The position numbers and the translations under genes were made by a program. 64,000 nucleotides of DNA from Granulicella arctica (GTDB lineage: Bacteria > Acidobacteriota > Terriglobia > Terriglobales > Acidobacteriaceae), in NCBI RefSeq assembly GCF_025685605.1, contig NZ_JAGTUT010000001.1:3162001-3226000 (forward strand). Direction: 5' to 3'. Positions within the stretch are counted from its first letter, which is position 1; each line of letters opens with the position of its first letter. A model generated the notes under the pieces. That model worked only from the letters and a program-made list of their open reading frames with translations. It was not told the origin of the DNA and searched no databases. Shown here one piece after another: positions 9,720-17,653 of this stretch.

Positions 9720-10829
9720 ATGCCAAGTCCACTTGTCTCTGTGGTTATGAGTGTCTACAACGGAGAGGAGTTCTTGGGTGAGTCCGTTCGAAGCATTCTT
9801 GACCAAACCTTTTCAGACTTCGAATTTATTGTTGTGGATGATGGCTCATCGGATCGATCAAAATCTATCCTGGATGCGTATGCGCTCGAAGACAAACGTA
9901 TTACCGTAATTGCTCAGGATAATCTTGGATTGGTAAAGTCACTGAACCGGGCGTGTGGGCTTGCTCGAGGCAAGTATCTTGCCAGGATGGATGCCGATGA
10001 TGTCGCAGTAAGAACTAGACTTGCTTTGCAGGTCCAGTTCTTGGAGGCTCATCCAGAAATCAGCGTTGTTGGGAGCGCGGTTGCGTTTATAGACAGTTTA
10101 GGACGAATTCTTACCGTTGCAAAGCGGCCTCTACATGATCGCCAAATCAAGAGGGCACTGCCTGATGCAAATGTCTTGTGGCATCCGTCGGTGATGCTCA
10201 CGGCAGAGACATTTATCTCGCTGGGGGGCTATCGCAATGTGCCCTATGCAGAGGATTACGATCTCTGGCTGAGAATCGCAGATCAACATGCGTTGGCCAA
10301 CCTGTCTGAGATACTCCTAAAGTACAGAGTTCATGGTTCTCAGGTATCGATATCGAGGACCGTGCAGCAGGCGTATGGTGCGCTGGCATGCCAAGCTTCG
10401 GCGCGACAGCGGAGGGTAGCACAGCCAGACCTGCTAGAGAATATAAGTGAGATCGATTCGGAACTGTTAATCCGGATGGGCGTCAGTAAAGCCGCTCAGC
10501 AGACCGGGATAGCGAGAGGCTATCTTGTGTGTGGTCGCAATCTAAGCCGCGCCGGTAAATTCACTTTGGCACTGACGATGCTGGCGACGTTTACCTCAGG
10601 GGAACTTGGATCAGCAGAGCCTTGGGTGATCGCTGATGCCTTCCTTTGTATGGCCATGACTTATTGGATGATGAAAGAAAACTTGCAAGCGTTGCGGTTT
10701 CTGGGGCGTGCCCTCGTCATTCGACCGATGATCTTGGGACGTCCAATCAAAAAGACGTGGCAGAGACTTTCACGGGAATTTCAGGACAAGCGAAATAGCA
10801 AAGCTAGTCAGATATATCAGGTTAGGTGA
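9720..10829 (+). CDS. Glycosyltransferase family 2
   Basis: About 369 residues. Motifs are VSVVMSVYNGEEFLGESVRSI, FEFIVVDDGSSDRS and KYLARMDADDVA (DxDD metal site), and the acceptor-side NVPYAEDYDLWLRIA is a textbook GT2 ED motif. I prefer the ATG at 9720, with GAG seven bases upstream, over the TTG at 9708. The C-terminal third is a helical repeat region as in the preceding GT2. The stop overlaps the next gene in GTGA, so the pair is co-translated. Sugar specificity is unknown. Confidence 0.85.
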   Translation: MPSPLVSVVMSVYNGEEFLGESVRSILDQTFSDFEFIVVDDGSSDRSKSILDAYALEDKRITVIAQDNLGLVKSLNRACGLARGKYLARMDADDVAVRTRLALQVQFLEAHPEISVVGSAVAFIDSLGRILTVAKRPLHDRQIKRALPDANVLWHPSVMLTAETFISLGGYRNVPYAEDYDLWLRIADQHALANLSEILLKYRVHGSQVSISRTVQQAYGALACQASARQRRVAQPDLLENISEIDSELLIRMGVSKAAQQTGIARGYLVCGRNLSRAGKFTLALTMLATFTSGELGSAEPWVIADAFLCMAMTYWMMKENLQALRFLGRALVIRPMILGRPIKKTWQRLSREFQDKRNSKASQIYQVR

Positions 10830-12118
10830 TCAAGATGGGAAATGAGATTCTCGCTCAGATGGGCCGCCGTTATCGCCAACTGTGGAGCATCTGGGGTGCT
10901 ACGGGGTATCGAGGGTTAGCCGCACGCTTGCGCTCGGCCGCGGCCGCCCGCCTCATTCAACCAAACTCGGATTTACCTGTAAGGCGTGCCGATGTGCTGG
11001 CTGCGGATCTAGCCCATCCGGTAGTGGCACACAGTCTTTACCACAGTCCTGGTGAACCGCTCACCATCAACTGGGTGATCATCCCAGCCGCGCCACGCTC
11101 TGGAGGTCACACAACACTCTTCCGAATTATTCGTTATCTTGAGGATCGCGGCCACACCAATAGACTCCATTTTTACAATGTCTATGGCGGCGATCATCTG
11201 TATTACGAGAAGATAGCACGAGAATCTTATGGTTTCACCGGGCAGATCAAGGATCTCAACAACAACATGGAAGATGCACACGCGGTGATTGCTACTTCCT
11301 GGGCGACGGCCTACCCAGTGTTCAACTCCGCCGCTGCCGCGAAGAAGTTCTATTTTGTGCAGGATTTTGAACCATCCTTCTATCCTGTCGGTGCCATCAG
11401 CCTCTTGGCAGAGAATACCTATCGAATGGGATTTCAAGCAATTACAGCCGGAAGATGGCTATCTGAAAGACTTGCCAGCGAGTTCGGAATGATAGCGGAG
11501 GCTTTTGAGTTCGGTTGCGACACTTCGGTGTATCACCTCCTCCCACGGTTTCAGCGTTCAGGCATTGTCTTCTATGCCAGGCCAGAGGCGGCGCGCAGAG
11601 GCTACGAGCTCGGCATGATGGCATTGGAGTTGTTCGCACAGAGAAATCCGGACGTTCAGATCCACCTCTACGGCGAGCAGTTAGGCGCGATTCCGTTTCC
11701 TTGTACGCACCATGGCAGGATCAGTCCTCTTGAATTGAACGAACTCTACAATCGATGCTCCGCAGGACTGAGCCTGTCACTTACAAACGTCTCGCTGGTT
11801 CCACATGAGATGCTGGCTGCTGGCTGTATTCCGGTTGTAAATGATGCCCCGCAGAACCGCATGGTCTTGGATAATCCGTATGTCGAGTACGCTGACCCCT
11901 ATCCGCAATCGCTTGTTGCGGCACTCGAGAACGTCTTCCGTGTGCCGGCACGGGAGGCCCTTGCGTCTGCTGCCTCTGCAAGTGTGCGTAACTCGACGTG
12001 GGAGAGTGCGGGAGCGACAGTCGAGAATATTCTGAGACGAGCTGTTTCTGATACAGAACTTTCAAGCTCAGTCTTAGAAGTCAGCACTGACACTCCCACT
12101 GCTCTCGCACACCATTAG
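10826..12118 (+). CDS. WsaF-like (rhamnan-type) glycosyltransferase
   Basis: 430 residues resembling the WsaF family of rhamnosyltransferases, a GT-B group without a long donor domain linker. Supporting segments are INWVIIPAAPRSGGHTTLFR, AVIATSWATAYPV, KKFYFVQDFEPSFYPVGA, FEFGCDTSVYH and FYARPEAARRGYELG, ending in HEMLAAGCIPVVNDA. It starts at a GTG that overlaps the previous stop by four bases; a downstream ATG at 10835 is the alternative. By family it may transfer rhamnose, but the substrate is inference. It is the last forward gene before the convergent sigma-54 regulator, only two bases away. Confidence 0.8.
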   Translation: MIKMGNEILAQMGRRYRQLWSIWGATGYRGLAARLRSAAAARLIQPNSDLPVRRADVLAADLAHPVVAHSLYHSPGEPLTINWVIIPAAPRSGGHTTLFRIIRYLEDRGHTNRLHFYNVYGGDHLYYEKIARESYGFTGQIKDLNNNMEDAHAVIATSWATAYPVFNSAAAAKKFYFVQDFEPSFYPVGAISLLAENTYRMGFQAITAGRWLSERLASEFGMIAEAFEFGCDTSVYHLLPRFQRSGIVFYARPEAARRGYELGMMALELFAQRNPDVQIHLYGEQLGAIPFPCTHHGRISPLELNELYNRCSAGLSLSLTNVSLVPHEMLAAGCIPVVNDAPQNRMVLDNPYVEYADPYPQSLVAALENVFRVPAREALASAASASVRNSTWESAGATVENILRRAVSDTELSSSVLEVSTDTPTALAHH

Positions 12119-12120
12119 TG

Positions 12121-13539
12121 CTAAAGGGTGAGCCCATGCTGCTGAATTTTGTAGAGAAGACTTCTATAGCTGATGTTTAGAGTAGTTGCTGCCTTTCGCC
12201 GGTTCCATCCCGAGGCGACTAAGGCGTCACTTAACAAGCGAATCTCTGTTCGGTTCTTCATCTCATTGATAGTGCCCTTCATACCAGAGACGTCGGGTGC
12301 AGGGAACTCTATTTCCGAGGTCGGTGCGCTCTTTGATTTAGAGCCTCCGGGCGACGACATCGTCTTTCGCTGCAAATCGTTCAACGCTGCATTTTGGTCC
12401 TTAAGAATCAGCGTCCGTACAACAAAATTCTTCAATTCACGCAGGTTTCCTGGCCAGTGATAGCCTTGGGCCGCCTCGATAAGTTCATCTGCGAAGACGA
12501 AGGATCGATCCAGATCTAATGAAGAGCGAGAGGTCATTTCCTTAATCAGGAAAGGAATCTCTTCTCGTCGATCGCGAAGTGGTGGGATGGTAATCGTGAA
12601 GGTGTTGATGCGGTAATACAAATCTTCGCGAAAGCGTTTTTCTGCAATAGCACCCTGGAGGTCGATGTTTGTGGCAGCGAGAACGCGAACGTCGACCTTG
12701 GTTGGAGAGCGTGAGCCAAGGCGTGAGAATGAGCCATCCTGGAGAACGTGAAGCAACTTGGCCTGCATTTGCGGGCTCATCTCCCCGATCTCGTCGAGCA
12801 AGATTGTCCCATTGTGTGCAAACTCGAACTTGCCTGGTTTAGACTTCATGGCACCGGTAAACGCACCAGCTTCATAGCCGAAAAGTTCACTTTCAAGAAG
12901 CTCGGTCGGCAAGGCTGCACAGTTCACATTCAAGAAGGTTCGTTCAGTGGACGCATGATACTTGTGGAGCAGCATGGCAATAATTTCTTTGCCGACACCG
13001 CTCTCTCCAAGAATCAGAACCGGAATCTTTACCGGCGCAAGAAGCCTCACTTCATCGTAGATCCGCAACATAGTCGGCGATGCTGCAAAGAAGAAGCGGT
13101 TATGATCCAACTCCTCGAAGCGATGCTCTGGTAGAGGGGCTGTTGATGAGATTTGGCTGCAAGCTGAGGCCGGTCCTGCGAAGCCGGCGCTCTTGTAAAG
13201 AGTATTCAAACTTGCCGCAAGAAGTGGCTTTGTGAAGACGTGACTGATCCCAAGACTCGCCGCATCGTCGATTGAGAACGACTCAGGGGAACTCGCGATG
13301 ACACAGATGCGGTCGCGGCTAACCCACTCCAAAAGGGCTGCAGGGCTTCTCTTGGATTGATCGAATATCACGAGATCAACGGTTACACCATTGCGAAGCA
13401 ACTTGATCCCATCTTCCAGTTGCCCAACGCAAAGAGTGTCGAACTTTAGGGGATTTGAAAGGCTGTTCACCGTGTTGCAAAGGTCTGGATCATTACTTAT
13501 TAGGAGTAGCGTTCCTACGAGATTCATTAGATACCTCAA
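12121..13539 (-). CDS. Sigma-54-dependent response regulator, Fis family
   Basis: 472 residues in three parts. Residues 1-130 are a receiver-like domain with Asp60 (LVIFDQSK) in the phospho-acceptor position and VFTKPL for the conserved lysine, although the usual first acidic pair is reduced to Asn16-Asp17. The AAA+ domain has Walker A GESGVGKE, the sigma-54 contact loop GAFTGA and Walker B ILLDEIGEM. The C-terminus is a Fis-type helix-turn-helix (RRKAATTLNISYRSLLYKI). It should activate sigma-54 promoters on phosphorylation. Regulators of this layout (PrsR-like) control exosortase-linked EPS clusters, so it probably controls this locus. No partner kinase is in the window. Confidence 0.88.
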   Translation of the reverse strand: MRYLMNLVGTLLLISNDPDLCNTVNSLSNPLKFDTLCVGQLEDGIKLLRNGVTVDLVIFDQSKRSPAALLEWVSRDRICVIASSPESFSIDDAASLGISHVFTKPLLAASLNTLYKSAGFAGPASACSQISSTAPLPEHRFEELDHNRFFFAASPTMLRIYDEVRLLAPVKIPVLILGESGVGKEIIAMLLHKYHASTERTFLNVNCAALPTELLESELFGYEAGAFTGAMKSKPGKFEFAHNGTILLDEIGEMSPQMQAKLLHVLQDGSFSRLGSRSPTKVDVRVLAATNIDLQGAIAEKRFREDLYYRINTFTITIPPLRDRREEIPFLIKEMTSRSSLDLDRSFVFADELIEAAQGYHWPGNLRELKNFVVRTLILKDQNAALNDLQRKTMSSPGGSKSKSAPTSEIEFPAPDVSGMKGTINEMKNRTEIRLLSDALVASGWNRRKAATTLNISYRSLLYKIQQHGLTL

Positions 13540-13591
13540 AGGCAGAGAGAAAATTGAAACAGAGTTTGTAGCACCAACAGCTGATAAATCT

Positions 13592-13618
13592 AAACTGACC
13601 CAATGAAAACTGACCCAA
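13592..13618. repeat. Tandem 12-base direct repeat in the regulator's upstream region
   Basis: AAACTGACCCAA occurs twice, at 13592-13603 and 13607-13618, with starts 15 bases apart. The pair lies about 55 bases upstream of the sigma-54 activator start. It could be a binding site for its own regulator or a leftover of a transposon end. The gap 13540-14085 otherwise holds AT-rich sequence with no convincing ORF. Confidence 0.35.
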
Positions 13619-14015
13619 GGTGAATCTTTCTTAGCTCTAGTGAGATTGATCGGCTGCTTTCTTCGATCGATCTTCTATAACTCGGTTACCGTAGTTTTCT
13701 GCAGATTTTGTGTCTAAGCAGAAAGCTGGACCCGAGAAGCTGAGCGAATGTAAGGCCAATACGATTTTATGTCAAGTGCAAATTTTCTTCGGAGCTGGAT
13801 GAAAGACATGAACTTTTATGTGTCGAAGTTAAGTCTATATATATCAACGAAATTACCCTGAAAGCCGAAAGATCTGAATTCCCGTTTTGGGCATCGCCAA
13901 GCATTTCTCAGTCCAACTTTTAGGACATACATTGGTAATGCGGTGTTGTAGGACGGAAACTGCCAGGTGCATTACTTAGTGGATAGGCGGGCTTGGAAAC
14001 TGTGCGAACCATTGC

Positions 14016-14044
14016 TTGACATAGCTTTTCCGGCAGAAACCTAT
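14016..14044 (+). promoter_or_regulatory. Possible sigma-70-type promoter before lhgO
   Basis: A perfect TTGACA at 14016-14021 is followed after 17 bases by ACCTAT, a weak -10 match. It sits about 40 bases upstream of the Shine-Dalgarno sequence of the L-2-hydroxyglutarate oxidase gene. The -10 is poor, so this is tentative. Confidence 0.35.
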
Positions 14045-14085
14045 TACATTTACCCGACTCCAAATACGCTCCCTAAGGAAGTCTT

Positions 14086-15330
14086 ATCTCTTCTCATGTA
14101 GAAGTCGCGATCATCGGTGCGGGAATTGTTGGGCTTGCAACCGCCCTCGAGCTGACGAAACGCTTCGACGGCTTGGCAATTGCTGTCCTTGATAAGGAAA
14201 CAGATGTAGCTAAACACCAGTCCAGCCATAACAGTGGAGTGATTCACTCGGGTATCTACTACAAACCAGGCTCGCTCAAAGCTAATCTCTGCAGGAGCGG
14301 GGCTCGCTTGCTTATATCGTTCTGTCAGGAACACGACATTGCGTACGAGATGTGCGGCAAAGTCATCGTCGCCACCACCGAAGCGCAGCTACCTCAACTC
14401 GATAAACTCTACACTCGTGGGATCGAGAATGGCTTGGAGCATGTGCGGCTTCTGTCGAGCGAAGGCATCCACGAATTTGAACCTCATGCTGCCGGCATTC
14501 GGGGCATCCATGTTCCCGAGACAGGTATTGTCGATTACAAGCAGGTAGCGAGAAAATACGCAGAAATTGTTGGGTCGCGCGGCGGATCGATTCTACTCGG
14601 GCATGAAGTAATAGGACTCAGACCTTATGGTAGCAGGACGATTATTGAGACTACGAGCGGTGCCATTAGTGCAGGGGTGGTCATTAATTGTGCAGGTTTG
14701 CAAAGCGACAGGGTCAGTAGAATGGCCAGAGCAGCACTCGATTTGAGGATCATCCCCTTTCGCGGTGAGTACTATGACCTGACCCCCGTAGGATGTCGCT
14801 ATGTAAAAGGACTGCTGTATCCTGTTCCCGATCCGGAATTCCCGTTTCTCGGAGTCCACTTCACACGGCGTCTCTCCGGTGGCGTAGAGGCTGGTCCCAA
14901 TGCCGTTCTTGCTCTCAAGCGGGAAGGCTATTCGAAGCGCTCCTTCAATCTCATGGATGTTGCTGAGTACGCAACATTCCCAGGCTTTTGGAAGATGGCT
15001 TCCAAGCAGTTCCTCCGCTCCATCGACGAGTATCACCGCTCTTGGAGTAAGGCGGCCTTTGTGAGGTCACTACAGAGTCTGGTACCTGAACTTACGGGTG
15101 ATCACCTTGTCCCGGGAGGCTCGGGGGTTCGTGCTCAAGCGCTTGGGAGCCAAGGGTCTTTGCTTGATGACTTCCGCTTTACATACACTGCAGGAATGAT
15201 GCACGTCTGCAATGTTCCGTCGCCGGCGGCTACGGCTTCACTGGCCATAGGCAGATATATTGTGGATTCGTTATTGAAAAGCGATTGCACAAATCTCGCC
15301 GAGCTTCTTCGCTTACAAAGCACTAGGTGA
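14086..15330 (+). CDS. lhgO: L-2-hydroxyglutarate oxidase
   Basis: FAD-dependent enzyme that oxidises L-2-hydroxyglutarate to 2-oxoglutarate. The FAD-binding motif VAIIGAGIVGLATALEL lies at 14104-14154, then HQSSHNSGVIHSGIYYKPGS, FRGEYYDL and VPGGSGVRAQALG, all typical of LhgO/DAO-fold proteins. The first ATG, GTG or TTG in frame (TTG 14173) would remove the dinucleotide motif. The frame is open upstream to a TAA at 14074, and the best Shine-Dalgarno, TAAGGAAG at 14074-14081, sits four bases before an ATC codon at 14086. I take ATC as the probable start, giving 414 residues, close to the family size (E. coli about 420). A base change that damaged a normal start is the alternative. It stands alone, followed by a strong palindrome. 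Confidence 0.8.
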   Translation: MSSHVEVAIIGAGIVGLATALELTKRFDGLAIAVLDKETDVAKHQSSHNSGVIHSGIYYKPGSLKANLCRSGARLLISFCQEHDIAYEMCGKVIVATTEAQLPQLDKLYTRGIENGLEHVRLLSSEGIHEFEPHAAGIRGIHVPETGIVDYKQVARKYAEIVGSRGGSILLGHEVIGLRPYGSRTIIETTSGAISAGVVINCAGLQSDRVSRMARAALDLRIIPFRGEYYDLTPVGCRYVKGLLYPVPDPEFPFLGVHFTRRLSGGVEAGPNAVLALKREGYSKRSFNLMDVAEYATFPGFWKMASKQFLRSIDEYHRSWSKAAFVRSLQSLVPELTGDHLVPGGSGVRAQALGSQGSLLDDFRFTYTAGMMHVCNVPSPAATASLAIGRYIVDSLLKSDCTNLAELLRLQSTR

Positions 15331-15383
15331 TAGGCAAGTTTGTTTAATCTGGAAAAATAAATTCGCCATACCGATATCTGTTG

Positions 15384-15413
15384 GCCGCAATGTCACTAAT
15401 GTGACATTGCGGC
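15384..15413. terminator. Perfect 13-base palindrome after lhgO
   Basis: Arms 15384-15396 and 15401-15413 are perfectly complementary around a TAAT loop, with core TGTCAC-TAAT-GTGACA. It starts 54 bases after the lhgO stop and is followed by ATTTTAC, so it can serve as an intrinsic terminator with a short T-run. The symmetric core also looks like an operator or enhancer site. The rest of the gap to 15732 shows nothing clear. Confidence 0.5.
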
Positions 15414-15732
15414 ATTTTACGTTAACGACCATCCACTAGCTGGATAGAGTGGGCATGTTACAACGATCAAAAGTGAGCAATAAAGTTCATAAACTTTGTT
15501 CGGATTAAGTCAGCACCGAGCTGGTTGCGTTGAATCGAAACTAAATCTATGTAACAGTTAATAAGTCTTCTTAGCTGAACATTCCCCGCCGAGAAGATCC
15601 TCAAGCCAGCCTGCAATTCTGATACTCCATACCTGCCTGTCGTACCCTCAACGGTTTTAGTACCGGTGTGTAATGCTTTGTCATTCTCTGCCTCTTAGTT
15701 AATTAATCTTGCACGATATAAGGGGTATGTTG

Positions 15733-17454
15733 ATGCACAGCAGGCGCCGCTCTATATTCAACCAGGCTATGGTGTACGGGAAGACAGATCCTAAACCGGT
15801 ATCCGCGCTTTCTGATTCAAGCAAAAGACCTTTCAACTACAAGTTTTCTCAGACAAACCGTCTAGCTCTGATGTGTCTACTGGTCACCTTCATCGCAGGA
15901 TGCGGATCAGGCATCTCGCGGGTGAGTGTCGGCATGCTCCGTCTCTTACCAGGTTCAGTGGATTTCGGCGATGTAGCACTCGGAGAAGTGGTCAAGAGTA
16001 ATGTAGCCGTCGTAAACGATTCGGCGACTCCCCTTGTCATTGGTCAGGTCAGCCTCGACGCTGCAGGGTTCTCGCTGATGGGCGACGAGGCGCTTCCAAT
16101 TGCGATTGCGCCTCACGCAACACACACCCTTGTTGTTGGTTTTCAACCTTCAACTTCCGTCGACTACGCCGGACAGCTTACTGTCCTCGACACACTGGCG
16201 CGTCCAATGGCGCAGATTGCAGTGAGTGGATCAGGTCGTCATAGCAGGAGGCTTTCACTCAGCTCAACCAGCCTCACGTTTCCAGGTGTCAATGTGAACT
16301 CTACGTCAGTCCAGACCTTGACATTAACGGCAAGCGAAAGCTCATCAGTGACCATCAATTCCATTACAGCTTTAGGGAGTTCCTTCAGCCTCGTCCCGAT
16401 AAGCTTTCCTGTCACGTTGAATCCGTCTCAATCACTGAGCCTCAGGGTGAAGTTTATTCCGGTAGCGGCTACAAACTTTACGGGGAGCATCACCATTGAA
16501 AGCAATTCATTCCATTCAACTGCCACTGTCAGCCTTTCAGGATCTGGAATTCTTGCCCCGCAAGCCCTCTCACCAGCGCTCGGGGTCAGTGCCACCACGC
16601 TGAACTTTGGTACAGAGTCGCTCAACGTAGCGGGAACACAGGCCTTGACGCTCACATCCGTTGGTTCATCGGCACTAACGATCAATTCTGAGTCACTCAC
16701 AGGTAGCGGATTTACCGCTTCGGGCACAATATTTCCGATTACCCTCCAGCCCTCGCAGAGCCAGACGTTGAACGTCACATTCAAACCCTCGGCAGCCGGT
16801 GCGGTGACGGGACAACTCGCCATCACCAGCAACTCGGTAAACGGCAACACCACCTTAGTCAGCCTTGCGGGAACGGGAGCTGCGTCCCAGAATCCAGTGC
16901 TGGGCGTAAGCGCATCCAGCCTGAATTTTGGGAGCCTTGCCGTAGGTAGTTCTTCGACGCAGGCGCTAACGATGACCTCAACCGGGTCTTCTGCGCTCAC
17001 TGTCACCTCTTCCACTGCGAGTGGCGCGGACTTCGCGCTCATAGGAGGAAGTTTCCCGATTACCCTCGCACCTTCGCAGTCTGCTGTTCTTCAGCTTCGT
17101 TTCACACCAGCGTCATCCGGATCAGCTACGGGAACACTCTCTATCGCAAGTAACTCCACAACGGGAAGTACTACATCGATAGGATTGAGCGGCGTTGGTA
17201 CGGCCGTCGCCCACGAAGCCGATCTCAGTTGGACTGCACCGAGCACATCGGCAGACCCCGTCGAAGGCTACAACGTCTATCGCATCAGTAGCACTGGAGA
17301 CACCACACTGTTGAACTCGTCGCCCAATGTCTCAACCTCGTATGTCGACCATTCTGTCCAGAGTGGGTCACAATATCAATACATCGTGAAGAGTGTGGAT
17401 GCAAATGGGACAGAAAGCGTCGCGTCGAATGAGTTCCTCGCGCTTATTCCCTAA
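15733..17454 (+). CDS. ASH-repeat (choice-of-anchor D) lipoprotein with C-terminal FN3 domain
   Basis: 573 residues. LALMCLLVTFIAGCGSG is a lipoprotein signal with lipobox IAGC, but it is preceded by about 45 polar residues, unusually long. Four immunoglobulin-like ASPM-SPD-2-Hydin repeats of about 105 residues follow; the last two are near copies (LGVSATTLNFGTES and LGVSASSLNFGSLA). A fibronectin type III domain ends the protein (LSWTAPSTSADPVEGYNVYR). Such proteins are surface adhesins or scaffolds. ATG at 15733 fits AAGGGG seven bases upstream; the TTG at 15709 and ATG at 15727 fit less well. It probably sits on the outer membrane near the secreted polysaccharide. Confidence 0.8.
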   Translation: MHSRRRSIFNQAMVYGKTDPKPVSALSDSSKRPFNYKFSQTNRLALMCLLVTFIAGCGSGISRVSVGMLRLLPGSVDFGDVALGEVVKSNVAVVNDSATPLVIGQVSLDAAGFSLMGDEALPIAIAPHATHTLVVGFQPSTSVDYAGQLTVLDTLARPMAQIAVSGSGRHSRRLSLSSTSLTFPGVNVNSTSVQTLTLTASESSSVTINSITALGSSFSLVPISFPVTLNPSQSLSLRVKFIPVAATNFTGSITIESNSFHSTATVSLSGSGILAPQALSPALGVSATTLNFGTESLNVAGTQALTLTSVGSSALTINSESLTGSGFTASGTIFPITLQPSQSQTLNVTFKPSAAGAVTGQLAITSNSVNGNTTLVSLAGTGAASQNPVLGVSASSLNFGSLAVGSSSTQALTMTSTGSSALTVTSSTASGADFALIGGSFPITLAPSQSAVLQLRFTPASSGSATGTLSIASNSTTGSTTSIGLSGVGTAVAHEADLSWTAPSTSADPVEGYNVYRISSTGDTTLLNSSPNVSTSYVDHSVQSGSQYQYIVKSVDANGTESVASNEFLALIP

Positions 17455-17541
17455 GCCAACTACTATCTTTAGCAACTTTAACAATCGCAGTGATCTTTAG
17501 GGACGTATCTTTACCAGATGAACGTGTAAGCCCGCTACAGG

Positions 17542-17598
17542 TCAGGTCCTCCAGCTTCACTCAGAAGTAATTCTTTCTGACGAAGTTGGAGGACCTGA
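17542..17598. terminator. Long compound hairpin between the lipoprotein and esterase genes
   Basis: Arms 17542-17558 and 17582-17598 pair over 17 bases (one G-U), starting TCAGGTCCTCCA and ending TGGAGGACCTGA. Inside is a second 6-base stem, TCAGAA/TTCTGA. There is no T-run on either side, so a rho-independent terminator is not proven; an attenuator or palindromic repeat is also possible. It begins 87 bases after the lipoprotein stop. Confidence 0.5.
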
Positions 17599-17653
17599 AC
17601 TATAAGTGACTTTCTTAGAGCTTTGGAAGGTACTGTGCGGCTACACTCCTGCT

